This document shows positions 24,989 to 33,623 of a DNA stretch of 46,323 bases, piece after piece. Location of the stretch: assembly GCA_013822395.1 (NCBI GenBank), contig PNKK01000018.1, positions 1 to 46,323 on the forward strand. The letters are read 5' to 3'. Source of the DNA: Anaerolinea sp. GTDB lineage: Bacteria > Chloroflexota > Limnocylindria > Limnocylindrales > CSP1-4. The notes under the pieces are model-generated. The model was not told the DNA's origin, searched no databases, and was given only the letters and a program-made list of their open reading frames with translations. How positions within the stretch are numbered: the stretch's first letter is position 1; every line of letters starts with the position of its first letter. A program made the translations under genes and the position numbers.

Positions 24989-26287
24989 CTAGGCCTGCTC
25001 GTACGGCTGCCCCGCGGCGGCGGGTCCACGGACGCGGCCGACGACCCCGGCAACGACCACGATCGTCACGATGTACGGGACGCTGTTGAGCAGCTGCGGC
25101 GGAACCTGGACGCCGAGGATCGACAGCAGAGCCTGGCTCGTGTCGGCGAAGCCGAAGACGAGCGCCGCGCCGAACGCCCCGATCGGGTGCCAGGCGCCGA
25201 AGATCATCGCGGCCAGGGCGATGAAGCCGCGCCCGGCGCTCATCCCCATCTGGAAGCTGCCCGCCGTCGATAGCGAGAGGTAGGAGCCGGCGAGACCGGC
25301 GATGAGCCCCGCGAGGAGCAGCGCCCGGTACCGGATCGCGAGGACGTTCACGCCCACCGTCCCCGCAGCGGCCGGCTTCTCGCCGGAGGCACGGAGGCGC
25401 AGGCCCCAGCGCGTCCGGAAAAGCATGTACGTCAGGGCGAGCATCAGGATGATGGCGACGTAGACGTAGGGCTTGGCCGAGAAGAGGATCGGACCCAGGA
25501 CCGGGATGTCGGCCAGGAGCGGCAGGCGCATCGGCTCGATCGTGGGCGGGGTGTTGAGCTCGGTGTTCCGGCCGAGCACCCGGAGGAACAGGAAGTTCGT
25601 GATCCCCAGGGCGCCGATGTTGATGACGGTGCCGGCGATGATCTGGTCCACCTTGTGGCGAATCCCGAGCCACGCCAGCAGCAGCCCGACGAGGGCGCCC
25701 ACGAGCATCGCGCCGGCGACGCCCGAGAGCGCGCCGAGAAGCGGGTTGCCGGTGGCGTTGAGGATGACGCTCGCGACGATCGACGCGACGGCCGCCCCGA
25801 GAAGCATCTTGCCCTCGATGGCGATGTTGAGCATCCCGCTCCGCTCGGACAGGATGCCCGCCAGGGCGCCCATCGTGATCGGGGCGGCCAGCTCCAGGCT
25901 GCCGCCGAGGACACCGGTGAGGTTGGCCGAGGTGCCGTTGAGCAGCGCCGCCAGGAGCGCGGCGAGGACCGGCAGCATGAGCACGAGCAGCCATCGGCGC
26001 CAGGGGAAGGCGGTGCCGCGGAAGAGCTGGAGCATGCCGACCGCCCCGCTCGCGACGCCGGCGACCATCCACAGGATGCCGACGGTCGTCTGGAGCTCTG
26101 CGCTCTCGCCGCCCTGCTTGTCGATCCAGAAGGAGAACACCGCGGGTGTCGCGAAGGCACCGGCCGCCGCGTAGAGCAGGACGAGGCCGAGCGCGGCAAA
26201 GGTGACGCCGCGGATGCGGGCGAACCGGAGCGCCCGCCGGGCGGCCAGGCCCTGAGCCGCGTGGGTGGCGGTGGCGGGCGCGCTCAC
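24989..26287 (-). CDS. ABC transporter permease, BMP/nucleoside type (second permease)
   Basis: This is a 432-residue polytopic inner-membrane permease of the BPD_transp_2 (RbsC-like) family. Near the middle it has LELAAPITMGALAGILSERS and GMLNIAIEGKMLLGAAVASI, the conserved block of YufQ/NupQ-like permeases. A later conserved stretch is AGLIAGLAGSYLSLSTAGSF and IALAAMIFGAWHPIGAFGAA. The N-terminal ~130 residues hold extra hydrophobic segments (VTFAALGLVLLYAAAGAFAT) before the core, longer than usual. GTG at 26287 overlaps the stop of the first permease by 4 bp (GTGA). It forms the channel with the other permease and the double ATPase; the substrate is inferred as nucleosides from the neighbouring hydrolase. 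Confidence 0.88.
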   Translation of the reverse strand: MSAPATATHAAQGLAARRALRFARIRGVTFAALGLVLLYAAAGAFATPAVFSFWIDKQGGESAELQTTVGILWMVAGVASGAVGMLQLFRGTAFPWRRWLLVLMLPVLAALLAALLNGTSANLTGVLGGSLELAAPITMGALAGILSERSGMLNIAIEGKMLLGAAVASIVASVILNATGNPLLGALSGVAGAMLVGALVGLLLAWLGIRHKVDQIIAGTVINIGALGITNFLFLRVLGRNTELNTPPTIEPMRLPLLADIPVLGPILFSAKPYVYVAIILMLALTYMLFRTRWGLRLRASGEKPAAAGTVGVNVLAIRYRALLLAGLIAGLAGSYLSLSTAGSFQMGMSAGRGFIALAAMIFGAWHPIGAFGAALVFGFADTSQALLSILGVQVPPQLLNSVPYIVTIVVVAGVVGRVRGPAAAGQPYEQA

Positions 26288-27471
26288 GTGGCCACCTCGG
26301 CCTCGACCGGCGGGGTCTTGATCCGCCAGATCGTCCGGACGAGCCCGGGCGCGGCAACGAACATGATCACGAGCGCCTGGACGAAGAAGAGCAGGTCGAA
26401 CGGGATGCCGGACTGGATGCCCATCAGCTTGCCGCCGGTCGTGAGCGCGCCGAACAGAAGCGCGGCAAGGACGACGCCGCTCGGACGGAGCCCCGCGAGG
26501 AGCGCCAGGGCGATGGCGTTGAACCCGATCCCGCCTGACAGGTCGTTCGACAGCTGGCCGACCGTCCCGATGACCATGAACGAGCCGCCCATCCCGGCCA
26601 GGGCGCCGGACAGGAACATCGCCAGCATCATCGAGCCCCCGGCGCTCATGCCCGCGTATCTCGCCGCGGTCATGTTGAATCCCGCTGCCCGCAGCTCGTA
26701 GCCCTTGGTGGTCCGGAACAGGAGCCACGACACGATCACGGCCATGACCAGGGCGACGACGAATCCGTAATCGAGCCGGATCGCCGGCAAGCTCAGGATG
26801 CTTGGCACGTCCACGAAGGTCGTGAGGACCTTCGAGATCGGCTGCCCGCTGCCGGGGGCTCGCAGGAAGTCCGATCGCAGCCCGAACAGGACGACCTGGG
26901 CGGCAACGTAGTTGAGCATGATCGTCGTGATGACCTCATGCGCCCCGGTCCGGGCCTTGAGAAAGCCCGGTACGAAGCCCCACAGCCCACCGCTCACGGT
27001 GCCGGCGATGATCGCGGCGACGAGGATGACGGGGGCGGGAGCATTGCCCGCCAGCGCAATCGCCGTCGTCGTCGCGCCGAGGGCGCCGATGATCAGCTGG
27101 CCGTCGCCGCCGATGTTGAACATGCCGGCGCGGAACGAGATCGCGACCCCGAGGCCGGCGAAGATCAGCGGGCTGCTGGCAACAAGCGTCTCGGTCAGGG
27201 GTCGAATCGCCGTCGCGATGTCCTTCTGGCTGCCGCTCTGGAGCGCGGTCAGGATGCGGCCCGGGTCCCCGAACGCTCCGGACAGCATCGCCCCGTAGCC
27301 GGACCCGACGCCGCCGATGGCGCCGCCGATGGCGCCGAGGGGGTCGGATCCCAGCCTGGAGAGGTTCTCGAAGTCGGTGATGACGATGACGATCGCCCCG
27401 AACAGGAGCGCCGTGACGACCGCCAGGATCGGCAGCGCTCCCCGTCGAAGGAGCGCGACGAGCTTGGTCAT
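26284..27471 (-). CDS. ABC transporter permease, BMP/nucleoside type (first permease)
   Basis: This is a 395-residue inner-membrane permease with about ten hydrophobic segments. The family core is LTETLVASSPLIFAGLGVAI followed by SFRAGMFNIGGDGQLIIGAL. The EAA-like segment appears as TGAHEVITTIMLNYVAAQVV. Later it has RYAGMSAGGSMMLAMFLSGA and IGFNAIALALLAGLRPSGVV. This matches the larger permease (YufP/NupP-like) of BMP-family nucleoside importers. Its ATG overlaps the ATPase stop by 4 bp (ATGA) and its stop overlaps the next permease start by 4 bp. Translation of all three membrane-complex genes is therefore coupled, which fits a fixed subunit ratio. Confidence 0.9.
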   Translation of the reverse strand: MTKLVALLRRGALPILAVVTALLFGAIVIVITDFENLSRLGSDPLGAIGGAIGGVGSGYGAMLSGAFGDPGRILTALQSGSQKDIATAIRPLTETLVASSPLIFAGLGVAISFRAGMFNIGGDGQLIIGALGATTTAIALAGNAPAPVILVAAIIAGTVSGGLWGFVPGFLKARTGAHEVITTIMLNYVAAQVVLFGLRSDFLRAPGSGQPISKVLTTFVDVPSILSLPAIRLDYGFVVALVMAVIVSWLLFRTTKGYELRAAGFNMTAARYAGMSAGGSMMLAMFLSGALAGMGGSFMVIGTVGQLSNDLSGGIGFNAIALALLAGLRPSGVVLAALLFGALTTGGKLMGIQSGIPFDLLFFVQALVIMFVAAPGLVRTIWRIKTPPVEAEVAT

Positions 27472-28991
27472 GCGGCCGCCCCACCGAAGTGGGCCCCGCC
27501 CATGAGCAGCCCGATGGCCTCGTAGGTCGCTTCCGCTCCGGCGAGGACGCCGACGATCCGGCCCTCGTACATGACCGCGACCCGGTCGCCGACCGCGAGC
27601 ACCTCGTCGAGCTCGGTGCAGACGATGAGGATCGCCGCCCCGGCGTCGCGCTGCTCCACGAGGCGACGGTGGATGTACTCGATCGAGCCGACATCGAGGC
27701 CGCGCGTCGGCTGGGCGGCCACGACGAGCCGCACGGGACGGGAGAACTCCCGGGCGACGACGACCTTCTGCTGGTTGCCGCCGGACAGCGACGCGGCGGT
27801 CGTCTCGATTGACGGCGTCCGGATGTCGAAGTCCACGACGCCCTGCTTCGCCCTGGCAGCCACGGCTCTGAGATCGAACAGGCCGCGCCGGCTATAGGGC
27901 TCGCGATGGTACGTGTCGAGGATGTAGTTCTCGGCCACGGTCATCTGGTTGATGAGCCCGTCGCGCCCGCGATCCTCGGGGATGTGGGCGACCCCGAGGT
28001 CGGCGATGTGGCGCGGCGTGGCGTGCTCGATCCGCTCGCCGCCGATCGACATCTCGCCCGCATCGATCGCTCGGAGGCCGACGATCGCCTCGACGAGCTC
28101 GGTCTGGCCGTTCCCCTGCACGCCGGCAATGGCGACGATCTCGCCCGCCCTGACATCGAGGTCGACGCCGTCGACCGCGATCTCGAGGCGGTCATCCCGG
28201 ACTCGCAGGTCGCGGATGCTGAGCACCACCTCGCCGGGGCTGGCGGGGCCCTTGGGGACGACCAGCTCGACGTCCCGCCCGACCATCATGTTGGCCAGCT
28301 CCTGGCGGGTGGTATGCGCCGGGATCGCCGTGCCGGCCACCCGGCCTCGCCGGAGGACGACGATCTTGTCGGCGACCTCGAGCACCTCGTTGAGCTTGTG
28401 GGTGATGAAGATGACCGTCGTGCCGGTCGCCTTCAGGGATCGAATGATCCCGTACAGCTCCTCGGTCTCGAGCGGCGTCAGGACGGCGCTCGGCTCGTCG
28501 AGCACGAGGATGTCGCTGTGGCGGTAGAGCGCCTTGAGGATCTCCACCCGCTGGCGGACGCCGACGGGGAGATTCTCGATCCTGGCATCCGGGTCGACAT
28601 CGAGGCCGTACTGCTCGGACAGCGCCACGATCCGGGCCCGCGCCACCGCGCGGTCGAAGCGCCCGAGAACCCCGGAAACGGTCTCCGCGCCGAGCGCGAC
28701 GGCCTCCACGACGTCGAAGACCGGGACGAGCATGAAGTGCTGGTGGACCATCCCGACGCCGGCCCCGATCGCATCGGCCGGGTCGTGGAAGACCTTGGAC
28801 TGTCCGTCGATGAGGATCTCACCCGAGTCCGGCCGGTAGAGCCCGGACAGGATGTTCATGAGCGTCGTCTTGCCGGCGCCGTTCTCGCCGAGCATGCCGA
28901 GGACCTCGCCGCGGTCGGCGGAGATGGAGATCCCGTCGTTGGCGAGGACGCCCGGGAAGCGCTTCGTGATGTCGCGAAGTTCGAGCCGCAT
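27468..28991 (-). CDS. ABC transporter ATP-binding protein with two ABC domains
   Basis: This is a 507-residue fused ATPase of the RbsA/YufO type that drives sugar- or nucleoside-import ABC systems. Domain 1 has an intact Walker A (MLGENGAGKTTLMNILSGL, near residue 33) and the divergent signature LPVGVRQRVEILKALYR, followed by LVLDEPSAVL. Domain 2 has GVQGNGQTELVEAIVGL, in which the Walker A Lys is replaced (normal for this subfamily), and a good signature LSGGNQQKVVVAREF. It starts about 96 bp after the binding protein, with a strong hairpin between, and overlaps the first permease by 4 bp. Confidence 0.93.
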   Translation of the reverse strand: MRLELRDITKRFPGVLANDGISISADRGEVLGMLGENGAGKTTLMNILSGLYRPDSGEILIDGQSKVFHDPADAIGAGVGMVHQHFMLVPVFDVVEAVALGAETVSGVLGRFDRAVARARIVALSEQYGLDVDPDARIENLPVGVRQRVEILKALYRHSDILVLDEPSAVLTPLETEELYGIIRSLKATGTTVIFITHKLNEVLEVADKIVVLRRGRVAGTAIPAHTTRQELANMMVGRDVELVVPKGPASPGEVVLSIRDLRVRDDRLEIAVDGVDLDVRAGEIVAIAGVQGNGQTELVEAIVGLRAIDAGEMSIGGERIEHATPRHIADLGVAHIPEDRGRDGLINQMTVAENYILDTYHREPYSRRGLFDLRAVAARAKQGVVDFDIRTPSIETTAASLSGGNQQKVVVAREFSRPVRLVVAAQPTRGLDVGSIEYIHRRLVEQRDAGAAILIVCTELDEVLAVGDRVAVMYEGRIVGVLAGAEATYEAIGLLMGGAHFGGAAA

Positions 28992-29020
28992 CGACGCTCG
29001 GCCCTCGGCTGAAATCGGAG

Positions 29021-29054
29021 CCGCGCCCGGCCCGCGAACGCGGGCCGGGCGCGG
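29021..29054. other. Perfect 16-bp inverted repeat between binding protein and ATPase genes
   Basis: CCGCGCCCGGCCCGCG (29021-29036) and its exact reverse complement (29039-29054) flank AA, making a very stable hairpin. It lies inside the operon, after the binding-protein stop and before the ATPase start. Such hairpins often cause partial termination or protect the upstream mRNA, giving more binding protein than membrane complex; that role is inferred. There is no T-run. Confidence 0.7.
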
Positions 29055-29087
29055 AGTTGACGCTCGGTCGAGCCCTTCCGAAGCTGG

Positions 29088-30239
29088 CTAGCAGCCGCGG
29101 GCGAGGTAGTTGCAGACCTTGACCGAGCCGGACGCAATCGCCTGGCTCAGGGCCTGGACCTCCGCCTTCAGGTCGGCCGAGATCGCACTGTCAAGATCAT
29201 GGAACGGCGCCAGGCGGACGCCGCCGTTGGCCAGGGTGCCGACGAAGTCCTCGCCCCCCAGATCGCCGCCGGCGTTCTTCTTGATCGTGTCGAGCACCGC
29301 GACATCGATCACCTTCTCGGCCGAGGTGAGGATCGCCTTCGAGTACTCGGCCAGGCTGATCGCCTGGTCCGTGTCCACGCCGATCGCCCACTTGCCGGCC
29401 GCCAGCATCGCCTTGATGGTCCCGTTGCCGGTGGCCCCGGAGACCGGATGGACGATATCGACGCCCTGGTCCAGGAAGGTCTTGGCGAGCTGCTCGCCCT
29501 TGGCCGGATCGTTCCACGGGTTGTCCCCGCCGACGAACGTCCCGGTCTGGTTGCCGTCCCATCCGAGCAGGGTGACGGAGGTGCCCTTCTGCTCGTTGTA
29601 GTACCCGATGCCGGCGTACATGCCGTCCATGAACCTGGTCACGCCGGGGAACTGGGCTCCGCCGTAGGTCCCGATCTTGCCGGTCTTGCTGAAACCGGCG
29701 GCGAGGTAGCCGGCGAGCATTGCGGCCTCATCGATCTGGAAGTCCAGGCCGGTGAAGTTACCCGGGAGCGGGACGTCGTCGGCGGTGCCGGGCGTGAAAT
29801 CCGGACCTGCCGCGTTCCAGGTCGCGTCGACCTGCGCGAACGCGATATCCGGGTTTGCGATCGCCGCGTCGGCGGTCGCCTGGCCCTGGAGGAAGCCGAC
29901 GGTCACGATCGTCTGGCAGCCCTCGTCGATGAGCCGCTGGATGTTGGCCGCGTAGTCGGTGGCGCCCTGGGCCTCGCTGAAGGCCGTATCGAAGCCGGCT
30001 GCCGCGGCGTCCTCGAGACCCTTCTTGGCAAGATCGTTGAAGCCCTTGTCGCCGAGGCCGCCCGTGTCGAACGCGACGCAGGCCTTGTACTTCGCGGCCT
30101 CCGTCGGGGCGACGGTCGGCGCGACGCTGGCCGTGTCGACGGGCGCCTGTGTCGGCGACGGCGATGCGCCACCGCCGCACGCGGCCAACACGATGGCTCC
30201 AGCAGCGCCGAGCGCCACCAGCCGCATGAGATTGCGCAA
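29088..30239 (-). CDS. BMP-family substrate-binding lipoprotein
   Basis: This 383-residue extracytoplasmic solute-binding lipoprotein is of the basic membrane protein/PnrA-like family, which binds purine nucleosides in studied members. The N-terminus MRNLMRLVALGAAGAIVLAA is followed by Cys21 of the lipobox LAAC, then a Ser/Pro/Thr linker. The mature part starts KYKACVAFDTGGLGDKGFND and continues with AANIQRLIDEGCQTIVTVGF, AGYLAAGFSKTGKIGTYGG and KWAIGVDTDQAISLAEYSK. The start is TTG at 30239, fixed by AGGAGG at 30248-30253 (8 nt spacing). It heads the importer operon and is divergent from the CoA-binding gene. Expression relative to the other subunits may be set by the hairpin at 29021. Confidence 0.92.
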   Translation of the reverse strand: MRNLMRLVALGAAGAIVLAACGGGASPSPTQAPVDTASVAPTVAPTEAAKYKACVAFDTGGLGDKGFNDLAKKGLEDAAAAGFDTAFSEAQGATDYAANIQRLIDEGCQTIVTVGFLQGQATADAAIANPDIAFAQVDATWNAAGPDFTPGTADDVPLPGNFTGLDFQIDEAAMLAGYLAAGFSKTGKIGTYGGAQFPGVTRFMDGMYAGIGYYNEQKGTSVTLLGWDGNQTGTFVGGDNPWNDPAKGEQLAKTFLDQGVDIVHPVSGATGNGTIKAMLAAGKWAIGVDTDQAISLAEYSKAILTSAEKVIDVAVLDTIKKNAGGDLGGEDFVGTLANGGVRLAPFHDLDSAISADLKAEVQALSQAIASGSVKVCNYLARGC

Positions 30240-30247
30240 TGTGCTTT

Positions 30248-30253
30248 CCTCCT
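30248..30253 (-). promoter_or_regulatory. Ribosome binding site fixing a TTG start
   Basis: AGGAGG on the minus strand, 8 nt before TTG at 30239. It favours TTG over the ATG four codons later as the start of the lipoprotein. Confidence 0.75.
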
Positions 30254-30310
30254 CTTGCCTCCGGCCAGTCCACGAAAAGCCGGTCGTCCGGCGGAGAATA
30301 CGCCAGACAC

Positions 30311-30847
30311 ATGCCGCCCGTCGATGATGTCCGCAACGCCTCCGGTCCCACCCCGCCTCGCACCGGGCCGGACGACCGCGAGCGCGTCGCCGAGCACCTG
30401 GACCTGGAGGCAGGCCGCCTCGGTGTGCCGGTCCTCGACGATGCGGGGATACGGGACCTGCTCCAGTCGACCCGCCGGATCGCGGTGATCGGCGCCTCGG
30501 CCGAGCCCGGTCGCCCGTCGAACGGCGTCCTCCGCGGTCTCCACGCGGCCGGCTACGATATGGTCCCCGTGAACCCGTCGGCGGATGAGGTGGTGGGCCT
30601 GCGGTGCTACCCGACACTGGCGGCGGCCGTCGCGGCGACCGGCCCCGTCGACATCGTCGATGTCTTCCGGCGGCGCGAAGCCTGCCCCGGCCACGCCCGC
30701 GAGGCGGTGGCGGCCGGCGCGCGGTGCTTCTGGCTCCAGCTCGGCCTCGTGAGCTCGGAGGCGGGTAGGATCGCGCACCACGGTGGCCTGGCGGTGGTGA
30801 TGAACCGCTGCACGCTCATCGAGCTCGAGCGGATACGGAGGAGCTGA
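30311..30847 (+). CDS. CoA-binding domain protein (YccU-like)
   Basis: This is a 178-residue soluble protein with a Rossmann-type CoA-binding domain. The core RRIAVIGASAEPGRPSNGVL is the nucleotide-binding loop, followed by GYDMVPVNPSADEVVGLRCY, PVDIVDVFRRREACPGHARE and GARCFWLQLGLVSSEAGRIA. It ends AVVMNRCTLIELERI, whose NRCTLIE motif is typical of the single-domain family. The biochemical role of these proteins is not settled. ATG at 30311 was chosen because the region before it has no conserved content and lies in the divergent promoter area. It is followed after 34 bp by the nucleoside phosphorylase, probably in one operon. Confidence 0.88.
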   Translation: MPPVDDVRNASGPTPPRTGPDDRERVAEHLDLEAGRLGVPVLDDAGIRDLLQSTRRIAVIGASAEPGRPSNGVLRGLHAAGYDMVPVNPSADEVVGLRCYPTLAAAVAATGPVDIVDVFRRREACPGHAREAVAAGARCFWLQLGLVSSEAGRIAHHGGLAVVMNRCTLIELERIRRS

Positions 30848-30881
30848 GCGGCCATGGCCCTGGAACCCTGAGGAGGACCCG

Positions 30882-31661
30882 ATGCCCCAGATCCACCTCC
30901 ACGCGGAGCCCGGCGACTACGCGCCGGTCGTGCTCCTGCCCGGCGACCCGAACAGGGCGACCCGGATCGCCGCCCGCTTCGACGGCGGCCTCGACGCAGC
31001 CAGGCTCGTGAACGAGCACCGTGGCCTGCTCGGCTACTCGGGCACCGTCGACGGCGTCCCGGTGTCCGTCCAAACGACGATGATGGGCACACCGACGACC
31101 TCGATCGTCGTTGAGGAACTGCTGAATCTCGGCGTGACGACGTTCATCCGCGTCGGCACGTGCGGCGGCTTCCGAGGGCTCGGGATCGGCGACGCCGTCG
31201 TGGCGCTCTCGGCTGCCTCGCTCTCCGGCATCGGCGTCCCGCTCGGCGAGGGCGAGCCGACCGCCCCAACGGCCGATCTCGACGTTGTCCTCGCGCTCCT
31301 CGAGGCGAGTCGCGCCGCAGGGCTCGTGACGCACGTCGGCCCGATCGTGACAGGCGACGTCTTCTACGAGGTGCACCCGCTGGGCCACGCGCGCTGGGGT
31401 CGGCGTGGCTACCTCGCCGCCGAGATGGAATCGGCCGCCCTGTTCCTCCTCGCGATGCGCGAGCGCGGAAAGGGTCGCCCTGTGCGCGCCGGCACGATCC
31501 TCACGGTCTCCGACGTCGTCTCGGATCCCGGCTCCGCGCCCCACGGTCGCACGCTCGGCGACGAGGCCTGGTTCCGGCCGCCCGAGGACGAGGTCACGCG
31601 ACGCGTGGACCTGACGATCGGGGCGGCGCTCGCCGCCGCGGCGGAGCTCGGTCGGGGCTGA
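30882..31661 (+). CDS. Nucleoside phosphorylase (PNP/uridine phosphorylase family)
   Basis: This 259-residue enzyme splits nucleosides with phosphate into base and ribose-1-phosphate. It has the NP-I family phosphate-binding start VVLLPGDPNRATRIA, then VQTTMMGTPTTSIVVEELL and FIRVGTCGGFRGLGIGDAVV. The ribose-binding EMESAALFLLAMRERG matches the MEMEA-type motif, and it ends TILTVSDVVSDPG. AGGAGG precedes the ATG. Whether purine or uridine is preferred cannot be read by eye. Together with the divergent BMP importer and the hydrolase it gives a complete uptake and cleavage route for nucleosides. A hairpin terminator follows. Confidence 0.9.
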   Translation: MPQIHLHAEPGDYAPVVLLPGDPNRATRIAARFDGGLDAARLVNEHRGLLGYSGTVDGVPVSVQTTMMGTPTTSIVVEELLNLGVTTFIRVGTCGGFRGLGIGDAVVALSAASLSGIGVPLGEGEPTAPTADLDVVLALLEASRAAGLVTHVGPIVTGDVFYEVHPLGHARWGRRGYLAAEMESAALFLLAMRERGKGRPVRAGTILTVSDVVSDPGSAPHGRTLGDEAWFRPPEDEVTRRVDLTIGAALAAAAELGRG

Positions 31662-31676
31662 CGCCGCGCCGGGTCG

Positions 31677-31696
31677 CCGGGACTGGGGAGTCCCGG
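31677..31696 (+). terminator. Hairpin terminator after nucleoside phosphorylase
   Basis: CCGGGACT (31677-31684), loop GGGG, AGTCCCGG (31689-31696): a perfect 8-bp stem 15 bp after the phosphorylase stop, in a convergent gap. No T-run follows. Confidence 0.6.
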
Positions 31697-31833
31697 AGGC
31701 GTTCGATCCATCCAGGTACGGACTCTCGGCTCCCTCGCGCTTGGTCACCCGCCGACGATCACGACCGGCCGTCACCGCGTCCACGACCGGCTGTCCATCT
31801 CGTCCGCGTCGACGACGTGTTCGGGAGCCAGAG

Positions 31834-32106
31834 CTACGGGAGCGCGAAGCCCGCGACGACGAAGACGAACCCGAGAACGGCGATCAGCGCGCCGTCGCGG
31901 GCCTGGCGTCGGAGCACCTGCATCGCCACGGACGCGCCGGTGGCACCGGAGTCACGGAGCCCGCCGCGCCAGGCCTCGTAGCGGGCGACGTTCGCGTCCT
32001 GCTCGCGCAGCTCCTGGTAGCGGCGCCACGGCTCGCGGGCGCGGACGTAGCCGGCGACGATGAGGGCGACTCCGGCACCCCACAGCAGGATGTTCAGGAT
32101 GCCCAT
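31834..32106 (-). CDS. Small two-helix membrane protein of unknown function
   Basis: This is a 90-residue protein with a hydrophobic helix at each end (ILNILLWGAGVALIVAGYV and GALIAVLGFVFVVAGFAL) and a charged middle of about 40 residues (RAREPWRRYQELREQDANVA). Both helices would span the membrane as a hairpin with the middle in the cytoplasm. Its ATG overlaps the gatB stop by one base (TGATG), so it is read with the gat operon. No family is recognised. Its close coupling to gatB suggests it is real rather than a chance frame. Confidence 0.65.
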   Translation of the reverse strand: MGILNILLWGAGVALIVAGYVRAREPWRRYQELREQDANVARYEAWRGGLRDSGATGASVAMQVLRRQARDGALIAVLGFVFVVAGFALP

Positions 32107-33623
32107 CAGCCGTCTTCCCCCGCTCGCGGTGCCGTGGGGCCCGGACCGAGGCGCGCCCGGAGCGCCACCTGCACGACCGCGGCGTTGGCCTGGCCTCGGG
32201 TCTGCTTCATCACCGCGCCGACCAGGAAGCCGATCGCCTGGGTCTTCCCGGCCCGGACGTCGGCGGCCGCTGCCGGGTTGGCCAGGATCACCGCGTCCAC
32301 GATCCCGGCGAGCGCGTCCGCATCCGAGATCTGGCGGAGGCCACGGGCCCCGACGATCGCCTCGACCCGCTCGCCGGTGGCGAGGTGGGCCTCGAACACC
32401 TCCTTGCCGTTGGCTCGCGAGATCGCGCCATCCACGACCAGCCGGATGAGCGCGGCCAGCTCGATCGGGTCCGCTCCGGGGGCGGTGCTCGACGGTGCCG
32501 CGTTCCGGATCCGGAGGTATTCCCCGGTGACCCAGTTCGCGACGGTCTTCGGGTCGAGGCCCCCGTCCGCGCCGGCCGCCAGCGTCGCCTCGAACAGGCG
32601 AGTCGCGTCGGCGTCGGCGACCAGGACCCCGGCGTCATAGGGGGTGAGCCCGAGCTGCTCGCGATACCGCGCCCGGCGAGCCGCAGGCAGCTCCGGGAGC
32701 GCGGCCCGGATCCCGTCCAGCCAGGCCGGGTCGACGCGGAGCGGCGGCAGGTCGGGTTCCGGAAAGTAACGATAGTCGTCCGACGTCTCCTTGACCCGCA
32801 TCCGGTACGTCTCGCCCCGGTCGTCCGACCAGCCGCGCGTCTCCTGGACGAGCTCGCCACCGGCCTCGAGGATCCCCGCCTGGCGCTCGATCTCGAACGT
32901 GATCGCCCGCTCCACGGACCGGAACGAGTTCATGTTCTTGACCTCGACCCGGGTCCCGAACGCCTCCGTGCCCCGGGGCCGAAGCGAGACGTTGGCCTCG
33001 ACGCGCAGCTGACCGCGCTCCATGTCCGCGTCGGACACGCCGATCGTCCGAAGGAGGAGCTGGAGCTCCTCCGCGTAGCGGCGGGCCTGCTCGGCCGTCC
33101 GGACGTCCGGCTCCGTGACGATCTCCATGAGCGGCACACCGGACCGGTTGAAGTCGACGAGGCTCAGTCGTTCCCCGCCGGTCCCTGGGGCATGGACCAG
33201 CTTGGCCGTGTCCTCCTCGAGGTGCGCGCGGGTGATCCGGATGCTGAACGGACCGTCGCTCGTATCGATCGTCAGCGAGCCGCCGGCGGCGAGGGGCAGG
33301 TCGTACTGGCTGATCTGGTAGCCCTTCGGCAGGTCCGGGTAGAAGTAGTTCTTCCGATCCCAGCGGGTCGCGTCGGGCGTCCGGGCTCCGATCGCAGCGC
33401 CGGTGGCCAGGACCAGCTCCACGGCTCGCCGGTTGATCACCGGCAGGGCGCCGGGCAGTCCCAGGCAGACCGGGCAGGCATGGGTGTTCGGCGCGGCGCC
33501 GTCGTACGCGGTCGAGCAGCCACAGAACATCTTCGAAGCCGTCCGCAGCTGGCAGTGGACCTCGATCCCGATCACGGCTTCGTAGCGATCCAGGGCGTCG
33601 GCGGTCGCAGGAGGATTGGTCAT
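32106..33623 (-). CDS. gatB: Asp-tRNA(Asn)/Glu-tRNA(Gln) amidotransferase subunit B
   Basis: GatB is the tRNA-binding and kinase subunit of GatCAB, which turns misacylated Asp-tRNA(Asn) and/or Glu-tRNA(Gln) into the correct amide forms. The 505-residue protein has YEAVIGIEVHCQLRTASKMF, the Cys-rich FCGCSTAY and HACPVCLGLPGALPV, and RKNYFYPDLPKGYQISQYD. It also has FNRSGVPLMEIVTEPDVRTA and DYRYFPEPDLPPL. The C-terminal YqeY-like helical tail ends in VGAVMKQTRGQANAAVV. ATG at 33623 overlaps the aminotransferase stop by 4 bp (ATGA). It is separated from gatC-gatA by the aminotransferase gene. Confidence 0.96.
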   Translation of the reverse strand: MTNPPATADALDRYEAVIGIEVHCQLRTASKMFCGCSTAYDGAAPNTHACPVCLGLPGALPVINRRAVELVLATGAAIGARTPDATRWDRKNYFYPDLPKGYQISQYDLPLAAGGSLTIDTSDGPFSIRITRAHLEEDTAKLVHAPGTGGERLSLVDFNRSGVPLMEIVTEPDVRTAEQARRYAEELQLLLRTIGVSDADMERGQLRVEANVSLRPRGTEAFGTRVEVKNMNSFRSVERAITFEIERQAGILEAGGELVQETRGWSDDRGETYRMRVKETSDDYRYFPEPDLPPLRVDPAWLDGIRAALPELPAARRARYREQLGLTPYDAGVLVADADATRLFEATLAAGADGGLDPKTVANWVTGEYLRIRNAAPSSTAPGADPIELAALIRLVVDGAISRANGKEVFEAHLATGERVEAIVGARGLRQISDADALAGIVDAVILANPAAAADVRAGKTQAIGFLVGAVMKQTRGQANAAVVQVALRARLGPGPTAPRAGEDG

